A stretch of 5,588 nt of DNA from the NCBI GenBank assembly GCA_021768985.1, contig JAETTR010000096.1, forward strand, positions 1 to 5,588, read 5' to 3'. Below the pieces are notes generated by a model. The model saw nothing but the letters and a program-made list of their open reading frames with translations. It made no database searches and was not told the origin of the DNA. Both the position numbers and the translations under genes were made by a program. The DNA is from Bacillota bacterium. Its GTDB lineage: Bacteria > Bacillota > Clostridia > Christensenellales > Borkfalkiaceae. Of the stretch, positions 1 through 5,588 are shown one piece after another (position 1 is the first letter of the stretch; each line of letters begins with the position of its first letter).

Positions 1-650
1 GGCACCTCATCTTCGAAAAGGCGCTTGACGAAACCGGGCGCCGCACGGGATACCATGACCTGCGCGTTGCGCCCGCCCGAGCGCACCCGCTTGACGTACA
101 CTTTAATCTTGTCGCCCGCGTTATAGCGTTCGCCGGGAACCTGATCCTGCGGCAGAAGTAACCCTTCGATCTGCCCCTTGCCGAGTTCGATATACACGTT
201 CTTCATATCGACCTTGCGCACGAGCCCGCTCAGGATTTCCCCTTCCTTGTCGGAGAATTCCGAAAGCGTGTTGTCGCGCTCGGTCTCGTGGATTTTTTGC
301 AGAATGACCTGCTTCGCCGTCTGCGCCGCGATTCTCGAAAAATCCTTGGGTACGAATTCCTCGGTCAGCACGTCGCCCACCTTGGCGGTCTTTTTCTTCA
401 TCTGCGCGTCCTCGAGATAAATCTCGCCGTCGTTCAGCTCGTCGCCGTCCACGACCGTCTGAATGAGGAAAAAGCGGATCGTGTTCTTTTCCGGATTAAG
501 GCGCACTTCCACGTTGCCCGCGTCTCCGAAATACTGCTTCTTGTACGCGGTAGCAAGCGCGTTCGAATGCGCTTCGATAAACACCTGTTCGCTGATTCCC
601 TTTTCCCGTTCCAAGTCGGCAAGCGCCGCAAAGAAATCCTTGTTAACCAT
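1..650 (-). CDS. nusA: Transcription termination/antitermination factor NusA (N-terminal part, truncated by window edge)
   Basis: NusA binds RNA polymerase and nascent RNA in the cytoplasm and controls pausing, intrinsic termination and antitermination. The visible 216 residues start MVNKDFFAALADLEREKGIS. They cover the NusA N-terminal polymerase-binding domain (about 1-130, with the typical helical opening and an IHETERD linker near 120-126) and the S1 domain (about 135-200, KEGEILSGLVRKVD onward). A segment resembling the NusA SRT-PGLVKRLF signature follows, here SRAAPGFVKRLF at 201-212. The KH domains and C-terminus lie beyond base 1. The ATG at 650-648 is preceded by AAGGAG at a good distance (656-661). 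The gene follows rimP after 39 bases with no promoter or terminator between, so it is surely in the same operon, as is usual for rimP-nusA. Nothing suggests a frameshift. Family assignment is near certain. Confidence 0.97.
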   Translation of the reverse strand, partial: MVNKDFFAALADLEREKGISEQVFIEAHSNALATAYKKQYFGDAGNVEVRLNPEKNTIRFFLIQTVVDGDELNDGEIYLEDAQMKKKTAKVGDVLTEEFVPKDFSRIAAQTAKQVILQKIHETERDNTLSEFSDKEGEILSGLVRKVDMKNVYIELGKGQIEGLLLPQDQVPGERYNAGDKIKVYVKRVRSGGRNAQVMVSRAAPGFVKRLFEDEV

Positions 651-689
651 AAACACTCCTTATTCTATTTCACGATATTCTTTTGTTTT

Positions 690-1145
690 TCAGACTTCGA
701 TATACAAACAGACTTTCGCCGTTTTTTCTTCCGGAATCACCTTTTCGCCCTGCCCGGTGCGGAGCGCGATCTTCCCGTTTTCGTAGGATAAAAGCTCCCC
801 TTCGTAATACTTGCTCCCCTCGAAGGGCGCGTAAAGACGCACTTCGATCTTTTCGCCGATATGCCGTTCGTAATCCCGCGCCGTTTTAAAGGGGCGGTCG
901 AGCCCCGGCGAGGAACAGTTCAGCGTATAGGGCGCGCCGAAGGTCGGGTCGAGCTCGTCGAGCGGCGCGTCGATCGCGCGGTGAAACTTTTCGCACAGAT
1001 TCAGATCCACCCCGCCCTCCGCGTCGATATAAAAGGTAAGAGAATTTTCGCGCGCGTTCCATTCCGCGTCCACGATCTCCACTCCCGTCTCGCGCGCCGT
1101 CGGTTCCAGAAAGGCGACGATCTCGGCAATCGGTTTTATTTTCAC
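690..1145 (-). CDS. rimP: Ribosome maturation factor RimP
   Basis: RimP is a cytoplasmic assembly factor for the 30S ribosomal subunit. The protein is 151 residues, the usual family length. The N-terminal alpha/beta domain (about 1-82) carries the family pattern: GGVDLNLCEKFHRAID at 44-59, LDELDP at 62-67, and the diagnostic SSPGLDRP at 78-85. The C-terminal SH3-like domain (about 86-151) includes IGEKIEVRLY and the YYEGELLSYENGKIAL stretch. I chose the GTG start at 1145-1143. It has GGGAGG five bases upstream, and the next residues, KIKPIAEIV, match where the family begins. An in-frame extension to an ATG at 1340 would run across the promoter and hairpin and would add 65 residues unlike RimP. 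The gene is first in the rimP-nusA pair, expressed from its own promoter and possibly by read-through from the YtxC-like gene. Assignment is secure. Confidence 0.96.
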   Translation of the reverse strand: MKIKPIAEIVAFLEPTARETGVEIVDAEWNARENSLTFYIDAEGGVDLNLCEKFHRAIDAPLDELDPTFGAPYTLNCSSPGLDRPFKTARDYERHIGEKIEVRLYAPFEGSKYYEGELLSYENGKIALRTGQGEKVIPEEKTAKVCLYIEV

Positions 1146-1150
1146 GCTGT

Positions 1151-1156
1151 CCTCCC
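1151..1156 (-). promoter_or_regulatory. Shine-Dalgarno site of rimP that decides a GTG start
   Basis: On the minus strand GGGAGG lies five bases (ACAGC) before the GTG at 1145-1143. It is the only strong ribosome binding site in the leader, and it fixes the start codon against the much longer in-frame extension. Confidence 0.85.
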
Positions 1157-1171
1157 ATTTGAAAACCCCGC

Positions 1172-1205
1172 ATAAAGAAATTTGAGAGCGGAAACCCGCT
1201 CTCAA
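1172..1205 (-). promoter_or_regulatory. Hairpin with interrupted U tract in the rimP leader; candidate attenuator
   Basis: On the minus strand TTGAGAGCGG (1205-1196) pairs perfectly with CCGCTCTCAA (1191-1182) across a four-base GTTT loop, giving a 10-bp stem. One A and then TTTCTTTAT (1180-1172) follow. The element lies between the predicted rimP transcription start and the rimP ribosome binding site. Its shape is that of a weak intrinsic terminator, GC-rich stem plus interrupted U tract, placed where it would reduce transcription into rimP-nusA. From memory, the B. subtilis rimP-nusA leader contains a NusA-dependent terminator used for autoregulation. That this hairpin plays the same part is inference. 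It could instead only stabilise the mRNA. Confidence 0.6.
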
Positions 1206-1231
1206 TCTCTTCACAGTGATTAAGTAATTAC

Positions 1232-1260
1232 ATTTTACCATATAAAGCCAAAAAACGCAA
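1232..1260 (-). promoter_or_regulatory. Sigma-A-type promoter of rimP-nusA
   Basis: On the minus strand a -35 box TTGCGT (1260-1255), a 17-base spacer and a -10 box TAAAAT (1237-1232) form a good vegetative promoter. ATATGG stands directly before the -10. Transcription should begin near 1225, leaving about 80 bases of leader before the rimP GTG. The promoter lies in the AT-rich gap just after the stop codon of the YtxC-like gene. Confidence 0.8.
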
Positions 1261-1290
1261 GTATTTTTCGAAAAGTTTTTTTGCCGAATT

Positions 1291-1938
1291 TCAGGAAAAA
1301 ATCGCGCGTTCGGCGTAATATTTTTGCAGGAAATCGCCAAGCGAATCCTCGATATCGCCGAGGCAGTACACGAAGCCCGCGTCCGAGAGCAATATCTCCG
1401 TTTCCGCGTCCTCTTCGCCGATCAGCCGACTGCGGCGCAGAGGGGTAAAGTTCTCGCCGTATACGGTGTTCCCCTGCAAATAGATTTTGTTCTTGCTCTC
1501 GCCGACCATGAATTCGCAAAACTTTTTCAGATCGGAGGAAGCGAACCCTTCGGGCACGTAGCTTACGATCTTTTCCCACTTTTCGCGCAGCGCGGCAAGG
1601 CGAAAATTGAAGATCCCGTCCACGGCATATTTGTTTTTCCGCCCGATTTTGCGGCGGATGTACCCCTTGTCGCCGTCGTAATCTGCGGCGATCAGCGCGG
1701 CGCAGAGCAGCTTCTTTTCCCGCGCGGAAAGGCAAACGCGCAATTTCCGGCGCAGGAACTCGTACTTATAGCCGACCCCGATGACTTCCCCCACCTGCGC
1801 CGCGATCCGCTCGCGCACCCGCTCCGCGCCGCGCGGAAGAAGCATTTCGAGGCTCGTGCATCCCGCGCCGAAACGAAGCTCCGCGCGCCCGCCCGCGCGC
1901 AGCACGCTCTCCGAAAGTACGTTATACAAATAGATCAT
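1291..1938 (-). CDS. ytxC: Probable YtxC-like sporulation protein
   Basis: The product is 215 residues, soluble, with no signal peptide or membrane segment. Family members are known from endospore formers, and their biochemical role is unclear. I recognise the family by layout. A helical stretch, RERIAAQVGEVIGVGYKYEFL (about 42-62), resembles its 'AdvI..yE...l' region. Then come a short helix and YIRRKIGRKNKYAVDGIFNFRL (93-114), like its 'id GFi nFRLk Y' signature. A helix with LKKFCEFMVGESKNKIYL (137-154) and an acidic end follow. I chose the ATG at 1938-1936, though only a weak AAAGAAG site precedes it. The other possible start, a GTG at 1983-1981, has no ribosome binding site and falls on the predicted transcription start. 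The gene runs toward rimP with no clear terminator. It is divergent from leuS. In B. subtilis ytxC also lies beside a tRNA synthetase gene, thrS, as I recall. Similarity is by eye and moderate, so this could be an unassigned protein of similar fold. Confidence 0.6.
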   Translation of the reverse strand: MIYLYNVLSESVLRAGGRAELRFGAGCTSLEMLLPRGAERVRERIAAQVGEVIGVGYKYEFLRRKLRVCLSAREKKLLCAALIAADYDGDKGYIRRKIGRKNKYAVDGIFNFRLAALREKWEKIVSYVPEGFASSDLKKFCEFMVGESKNKIYLQGNTVYGENFTPLRRSRLIGEEDAETEILLSDAGFVYCLGDIEDSLGDFLQKYYAERAIFS

Positions 1939-1988
1939 GTAGGAACTTCTTTCCCGTTGCTCCGTTACGCTGATTTCTTCCACGTAGT

Positions 1989-2018
1989 TATTGTATGCTA
2001 CATTTTGCGTTTTATTTA
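1989..2018 (-). promoter_or_regulatory. Putative sporulation-sigma (sigma-E/K-like) promoter of the YtxC-like gene
   Basis: On the minus strand CATACAATA (1997-1989) fits both the sigma-E -10 consensus CATACAnT and the sigma-K form CATAnnnTA. An ATAAA run (2015-2011) lies 13 bases upstream, near where a sigma-E -35 with ATA would sit. Transcription would begin near 1983, giving about 45 bases of leader to the ATG at 1938. The core TACAAT is also one mismatch from a sigma-A -10, but no TTGACA-like box stands 16-18 bases upstream. The -10 match is clear and the -35 match is weak. Confidence 0.45.
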
Positions 2019-2085
2019 CGGCAAAAAAGATTCTTGCCTCCCCGCCGCCCGAATAGGGGTCGGCGTACTTTTCCGTTCGCTTTGC

Positions 2086-2114
2086 TTGACTTTCCGCGGG
2101 CGAAGGTGTAAAAT
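2086..2114 (+). promoter_or_regulatory. Sigma-A-type promoter of leuS
   Basis: TTGACT (2086-2091), a 17-base spacer and TAAAAT (2109-2114) make a near-consensus vegetative promoter. The expected start is near 2121, so the leader is only about 24 bases, with AAGAGG (2130-2135) as ribosome binding site before the ATG at 2145. The leader is too short for a T-box riboswitch. Confidence 0.85.
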
Positions 2115-2144
2115 GATAGGAAGCTATTCAAGAGGTCATAGATT

Positions 2145-4574
2145 ATGGACGCAAAATCGGTAGAAAAGAAATGGCAGGCGCGTTGGGAAAAGAGCAAGCT
2201 CAACGAGTTCGACAAAAAGGATACGAAGAAGCCCAAATATTATGTGCTCGAAATGTTTTCCTATCCGTCGGGCGCGAAGCTCCACGTGGGGCACTGGTAC
2301 AACTACGGTCCCACCGACTCCTTCGCGCGCTTCAAGAGAATGCAGGGCTACAACGTGTTCCAGCCCATGGGGTTCGACGCGTTCGGACTCCCCGCCGAAA
2401 ATTACGCGATTAAAACGGGCGTTCACCCCAAGGACTCCACCGAAAAGAACATCGAAACGATGGAAGGTCAGCTCCGCGCCATGGGCGCCATGTTCGACTG
2501 GTCGGCGGAGGTCAAGACCTGCGAAGAGAACTACTACAAGTGGACGCAGTGGATGTTTTTACAGCTTTACAAGCACGGGCTCGCCTACCGCAAGGAAGCG
2601 CCCGTGAACTGGTGCCCTTCCTGCAGTACGGTGCTTGCGAACGAGCAGGTCAAGGAAGGCGCGTGCGAACGCTGCGGCACGCAGGTCGTGCGCAAGAATC
2701 TGACCCAATGGTTCTTTAAAATCACCGATTACGCCGAGGAGCTTCTGACGGGGCTCGACGACATCGACTGGCCCGAAAAGACGAAAGCCATGCAGCGCAA
2801 CTGGATCGGAAAATCGACGGGCTGCGAAATCGAATTCGATTGCGAATCGGGCGATAAGATCCGCGTGTACACCACCCGTTGCGATACGGTGTTCGGCGTA
2901 TCCTACGTCGTGCTCGCGCCCGAACACCCCCTCGCGCGCAAGCTCGCCACCCCCGCGCAGGCAAAGGCGGTGGAGGAATATATCGACTACGCGGCGAAGG
3001 CGAGCGAGATCGACCGCCTCTCCACCGCGCGCGAAAAGACGGGCGTGTTCACCGGCTCCTATTGCGTAAACCCAGTCAACGGAAAGAGAATTCCCGTGTA
3101 CCTTGCCGACTATGTGCTCGCAAGCTACGGCACGGGCGCCGTGATGGCGGTTCCCGCGCACGACGAACGCGACTTTGCGTTCGCGACCAAGTACGGACTC
3201 CCCATCGTCAAGACGATCGAAAAGAAAGGCGGCGAAACCGAACTGCCCTTCTGCGAGGACGGAATCGTCGTAGGCTCGATCGAGTTCGACGGGCTCTTCG
3301 GCGAAGAAGCGCGCGACGCGATCGCCGCGCACATCGCAAAGCTGGGCAAGGGCGGAAAAAAAGTCAATTACCGCCTGCGCGACTGGCTGGTCTCCCGTCA
3401 GCGTTACTGGGGCGCGCCCATTCCCGTCGTCCACTGCCCGCAGTGCGGCGCGGTGCCCGTTCCCGAAGAGGAGCTTCCCGTGCGCCTGCCCTACGACGTG
3501 GAATTCAAGCCGGACGGAAAATCCCCGCTAGCCAAGCACGAAAAATTCATGCATACGGTCTGTCCGAACTGCGGCGTAGAAGCTTTGCGCGATCCCGACA
3601 CCCTCGACACCTTCGTATGCTCGAGCTGGTATTATCTGCGCTACGCCGATCCGAAAAACGAATCCGCCCCCTTCGGGCGCGACTCGGTCGATAAAATGCT
3701 CCCCGTGGACACCTATGTGGGCGGCGCGGAGCACGCGTGTATGCACCTGCTGTACGCCCGCTTCTTTACCAAAGCACTCCGCGACATGGGCTATCTCGAT
3801 TTCGACGAGCCCTTCCGCCGGCTGGTGCATCAGGGCGTGATTCTCGGCCCCGACGGCAACCGCATGAGCAAGTCGCACGGGAACGTGGTTTCCCCCGACG
3901 AATACGTGGAAAAATACGGCTCCGACGCCTTCCGCCTCTATCTCATGTTCGGCTTCTCCTACACGGAGGGCGGACCCTGGAACGACGACGGCATCAAGGC
4001 GATCGCGAAATTCATGGACCGCGTGGAAAAGACCGTACTCCGCGCGCATGCGTGCACGGGCGGCAAAAAAGAATACGGCGCGGAGGAAAAGGCGCTCGAC
4101 TACGCCCGCAACTTCGCCGTTTCCCGCGTAACGCGCGACCTCGAAGCGTTTTCCTTTAACACCGCGATCGCCCGCATTATGGAGTTTCTGAACGCGTTGA
4201 GCAAATACGATGCACTCCCCGAAAAGAACGTTCCCCTATTCCGCGCGGCGGCGAAGGACCTGCTTCTGCTCCTCGCGCCCTGCGCGCCCCACTTCTGCGA
4301 AGAGCTGTGGGAACAGACGGGCGGGAAAGGTTCGGTGTTCGAACAGTCCTATCCGAAGGAGGACCCCGAAAAACTCGTGCTCGACGAAAAGGAGTACGCC
4401 GTTCAGGTGAACAGCAAAATCGTCTGCCGCGCCATGCTTCCCGCAAACGCGGCGAACGAGGAGATCGAGAAATGCGCCCTCGCCCTGCCCGAGGTACAAG
4501 ATCGGATCGGGAATCAGACCGTAAAAAAATGCGTCGTCGTTCCCGGACGGCTCGTCAACTTAATCGTCGGATAA
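2145..4574 (+). CDS. leuS: Leucyl-tRNA synthetase
   Basis: This class I synthetase attaches leucine to tRNA-Leu in the cytoplasm and edits mischarged tRNA. It has 809 residues, close to the B. subtilis enzyme. The Rossmann catalytic core carries the HIGH motif as HVGH (47-50) and the KMSKS motif as RMSKS (573-577). Two cysteine pairs, C157/C160 and C174/C177, form the first zinc knuckle. A second set, C431/C434 and C473/C476, lies in the later zinc region before [13 protein letters not shown] (488-500). The CP1 editing domain spans roughly 225-415, with its threonine-rich loop at 243-248 and [15 protein letters not shown] at 329-343, including the conserved Asp340. The anticodon-binding helices occupy about 640-745 and the C-terminal tRNA-binding domain about 746-809. 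The threonine-rich loop reads TTRCDT, not the common TTRPDT. The gene has its own promoter, diverges from ytxC, and ends in a strong terminator. Identity is certain. Confidence 0.99.
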   Translation: MDAKSVEKKWQARWEKSKLNEFDKKDTKKPKYYVLEMFSYPSGAKLHVGHWYNYGPTDSFARFKRMQGYNVFQPMGFDAFGLPAENYAIKTGVHPKDSTEKNIETMEGQLRAMGAMFDWSAEVKTCEENYYKWTQWMFLQLYKHGLAYRKEAPVNWCPSCSTVLANEQVKEGACERCGTQVVRKNLTQWFFKITDYAEELLTGLDDIDWPEKTKAMQRNWIGKSTGCEIEFDCESGDKIRVYTTRCDTVFGVSYVVLAPEHPLARKLATPAQAKAVEEYIDYAAKASEIDRLSTAREKTGVFTGSYCVNPVNGKRIPVYLADYVLASYGTGAVMAVPAHDERDFAFATKYGLPIVKTIEKKGGETELPFCEDGIVVGSIEFDGLFGEEARDAIAAHIAKLGKGGKKVNYRLRDWLVSRQRYWGAPIPVVHCPQCGAVPVPEEELPVRLPYDVEFKPDGKSPLAKHEKFMHTVCPNCGVEALRDPDTLDTFVCSSWYYLRYADPKNESAPFGRDSVDKMLPVDTYVGGAEHACMHLLYARFFTKALRDMGYLDFDEPFRRLVHQGVILGPDGNRMSKSHGNVVSPDEYVEKYGSDAFRLYLMFGFSYTEGGPWNDDGIKAIAKFMDRVEKTVLRAHACTGGKKEYGAEEKALDYARNFAVSRVTRDLEAFSFNTAIARIMEFLNALSKYDALPEKNVPLFRAAAKDLLLLLAPCAPHFCEELWEQTGGKGSVFEQSYPKEDPEKLVLDEKEYAVQVNSKIVCRAMLPANAANEEIEKCALALPEVQDRIGNQTVKKCVVVPGRLVNLIVG

Positions 4575-4582
4575 CGAAACAG

Positions 4583-4623
4583 AAAACGCCGCGGCGACCG
4601 GTCGGTCGCCGCGGTTTTCGGTT
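4583..4623 (+). terminator. Intrinsic terminator of leuS (bidirectional in form)
   Basis: CCGCGGCGACC (4589-4599) pairs perfectly with GGTCGCCGCGG (4604-4614) across a GGTC loop, followed by TTTTCGGTT. It begins 14 bases after the leuS stop. An AAAA run at 4583-4586 gives TTTT after the stem on the other strand too, so it could also back up termination of sigG. Confidence 0.88.
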
Positions 4624-4666
4624 AAACAACCAACGCAAGCCGCCCGCGTAAGAGAGCGGCTTGCGT
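4624..4666 (-). terminator. Intrinsic terminator of sigG
   Basis: On the minus strand ACGCAAGCCGC (4666-4656) pairs with GCGGCTTGCGT (4643-4633) across a 12-base loop, and TGGTTGTTT (4632-4624) follows. The 11-bp stem begins 17 bases after the sigG stop codon. The tail is interrupted by G, so efficiency may depend on the second hairpin beyond it. Confidence 0.8.
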
Positions 4667-4683
4667 CCGCCGAATGGGATCGG

Positions 4684-5454
4684 TCAAGAAATATTCGCCT
4701 TGATTTGTTTGAGCGCCGTCTTTTCCAGCCGCGACACCTGCGCCTGCGAAATGCCGACTTCCGCCGAAATTTCCGTCTGCGTCTTTCCTTCGTAATAGCG
4801 CAGCGTCAATATTTTGCGTTCCCTGTCGGTCAGCCGCGCAATCGCTTCCCGAAGCGCGACCCGCTCCGTCCAGATGCTTTCGCTCTGCGATTCGTCGTAC
4901 AACTGATCGACCAACGTGAGCGTGTCTCCCGTTTTGTTGTATACGGGATCGTACAGAGATACGGGATCGGAGATCGCATCGAGCGCGTAAACGACTTCCC
5001 GCTCCGCGACCTGCATTTCGGCGGCGATCCGCTCGATGCTCGCTTCCTCGTCTCTCTCCTCCAACCCCTCGCGCACCTTTAAAATCTTGTACGCCGTATC
5101 GCGGATGGATCGGGAAACCCGCAAGCTGTTTCCGTCCCGCAGATACCGCTTGATTTCGCCGAGAATCATGGGAACGGCGTAGGTGGAAAACTTTACGTTA
5201 AAATCGAGATTAAAGTTGTCGATCGCCTTGATCAGCCCCACGCAGCCCGCCTGAAACACGTCGTCCGCGTTGGCGTTCTTCGCCCAGAACCGTTTGACGA
5301 GAGAGAGTACCAGCCGCATATTGCCCACGATAAACCGCTCGCGCGCGAGCTCGTCGCCCGCTTTCAAACGGCGCATCAGCTCTTCGTTCTCCTTGGCGGA
5401 CAGCTTGGGCAAGCCCGAAGTGTCCACTCCGCAAATTACTACCTTCTGCAACAT
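4684..5454 (-). CDS. sigG: RNA polymerase sporulation sigma factor SigG (forespore-specific)
   Basis: Sigma-G directs core RNA polymerase to late forespore genes (spore DNA protection, germination, signalling to the mother cell). The 256 residues match B. subtilis SigG (260). The N-terminal tag VVICGVDTSGLPKL (5-18) is specific to SigG. Sigma region 2 spans about 36-106, with GNMRLVLSLVKRF, FQAGCVGLIKAIDNF and the -10-recognition stretch KFSTYAVPMILGEIKRYLRD. Region 3 spans about 112-190, with RVSRSIRDTAYK and ALDAISDPVSLYDPVYN. Region 4 spans about 205-254, its helix-turn-helix KTQTEISAEVGISQAQVSRL reading the -35 element. I chose the ATG at 5454-5452 because GGAGGTGA stands two bases before it. 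Upstream in-frame ATGs at 5469 and 5511 lie at the hairpin and in the promoter spacer. The gene stands alone between terminators, with a sigma-F/G-type promoter and a leader hairpin over its ribosome binding site. Position 43 is Val where B. subtilis SigG has Asn45. SigF is excluded by the N-terminal tag. Confidence 0.97.
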   Translation of the reverse strand: MLQKVVICGVDTSGLPKLSAKENEELMRRLKAGDELARERFIVGNMRLVLSLVKRFWAKNANADDVFQAGCVGLIKAIDNFNLDFNVKFSTYAVPMILGEIKRYLRDGNSLRVSRSIRDTAYKILKVREGLEERDEEASIERIAAEMQVAEREVVYALDAISDPVSLYDPVYNKTGDTLTLVDQLYDESQSESIWTERVALREAIARLTDRERKILTLRYYEGKTQTEISAEVGISQAQVSRLEKTALKQIKANIS

Positions 5455-5460
5455 ATTCAC

Positions 5461-5487
5461 CTCCGACATATCGAAATATGTAAGGAG
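5461..5487 (-). promoter_or_regulatory. sigG leader hairpin that sequesters the Shine-Dalgarno site
   Basis: On the minus strand ACATAT (5481-5476) pairs with ATATGT (5471-5466) around a TTCG tetraloop. Just outside, CTCC (5487-5484) pairs with GGAG (5464-5461), the core of the sigG ribosome binding site GGAGGTGA (5464-5457). Only a small TT/C internal loop separates the two stems. When folded, the site is partly masked. From memory, the B. subtilis sigG leader also folds into a hairpin that lowers translation. That this structure has the same purpose is inference from position and form. Confidence 0.65.
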
Positions 5488-5499
5488 CGTCGGGAAATA

Positions 5500-5529
5500 C
5501 AGTATCGGCAAACGGCAAAGTTTTTATAC
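5500..5529 (-). promoter_or_regulatory. Sigma-F/sigma-G-type promoter of sigG
   Basis: On the minus strand GTATA (5529-5525) matches the forespore -35 consensus GYATA. After a 15-base spacer, GCCGATACTG (5509-5500) matches the sigma-F -10 form GGnnAnAnTn with one mismatch. Transcription would start near 5493, leaving about 39 bases of leader that hold the hairpin. In B. subtilis sigG is transcribed by sigma-F and then by sigma-G itself, which agrees. No sigma-A-like promoter is seen at this spot. Confidence 0.65.
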
Positions 5530-5530
5530 G

Positions 5531-5558
5531 AAAAAACTTCGGTCGATTCCGAAGTTTT
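5531..5558 (-). terminator. Intrinsic terminator of a gene beyond the right edge
   Basis: On the minus strand AAAACTTCGG (5558-5549) pairs with CCGAAGTTTT (5542-5533) across a six-base loop, and the T run continues to 5531. It ends directly before the sigG -35 element, so it insulates sigG from an upstream minus-strand gene that lies outside the window. In many spore formers that neighbour is sigE, but nothing here shows it. Confidence 0.8.
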
Positions 5559-5588
5559 CACCATTGGTTTTATAATCTCCCCGTGGCA

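Noticed and set aside
1146..1340. 65-residue N-terminal extension of RimP
   Set aside because: It would cover the rimP promoter, the leader hairpin and the Shine-Dalgarno site. The GTG at 1145 gives the normal RimP length.
1939..1983. GTG start for the YtxC-like gene at 1983
   Set aside because: There is no ribosome binding site, and it coincides with the expected transcription start of the candidate promoter.
1324..2163. Long plus-strand open frame of 279 codons across the ytxC region
   Set aside because: It is antisense to the YtxC-like gene, overlaps the leuS promoter and start, resembles no family I know, and is explained by the GC-rich codon use of the opposite strand.
2559..3434. Minus-strand open frame of 291 codons inside leuS
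   Set aside because: It is antisense to an unmistakable leuS, its sequence is low-complexity in character, and no ribosome binding site or family signature is visible.
5455..5511. Longer SigG starting at an upstream ATG (5511 or 5469)
   Set aside because: The 5511 ATG is within the predicted promoter spacer, and the 5469 ATG is inside the leader hairpin and just before the Shine-Dalgarno site. The ATG at 5454 is well placed.
5559..5588. End of an upstream minus-strand gene, for example a frame reaching TAA at 5572-5570
   Set aside because: Only six codons would be visible and no product can be recognised. The terminator implies a gene, but its stop could lie outside the window.
1..5588. CRISPR array, tRNA, rRNA, insertion sequence or novel defence-type cluster
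   Set aside because: No spaced direct repeats, no tRNA-like cloverleaf, no transposase and no terminal repeats are seen. Five known-family genes and short gaps account for the window.

Overview
The window looks like a piece of chromosome from a spore-forming Firmicute, most likely a Clostridia-type anaerobe with a fairly GC-rich genome. Three things point there. A clear forespore sigma factor gene, sigG, is present. A probable relative of the sporulation protein YtxC sits beside the rimP-nusA pair. The promoters and Shine-Dalgarno sites are of Firmicutes type. Coding sequence favours G or C at third codon positions, while the intergenic gaps are AT-rich. I cannot name the genus.

Layout. Positions 1-1145 hold, on the minus strand, the start of nusA (cut by the window edge) and the complete rimP upstream of it, with only 39 bases between them. 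rimP has its own sigma-A-like promoter (1232-1260) and a leader of about 80 bases with a perfect 10-bp hairpin. Positions 1291-1938, also minus, hold a YtxC-like gene that reads toward rimP with no evident terminator in between. Positions 1939-2144 are a divergent intergenic region with a sporulation-sigma-like promoter for the YtxC gene and a strong housekeeping promoter for leuS. leuS (2145-4574, plus) is a complete leucyl-tRNA synthetase. It converges on sigG (4684-5454, minus), and the 109-base gap holds one terminator for each side. Upstream of sigG are a leader hairpin that covers its Shine-Dalgarno site, a sigma-F/G-type promoter, and the terminator of a gene that lies beyond the right edge.

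How the genes relate. LeuS charges tRNA-Leu, RimP matures the 30S subunit, and NusA controls RNA polymerase pausing and termination, so the centre and left are core expression machinery. The YtxC-like gene and sigG are sporulation genes placed beside it. All five genes are recognisable families, and I see no new multi-gene system, mobile element, CRISPR array or RNA gene. The points of interest are regulatory: the sigG leader, the rimP leader, and a possible sporulation promoter that could read through ytxC into rimP-nusA.
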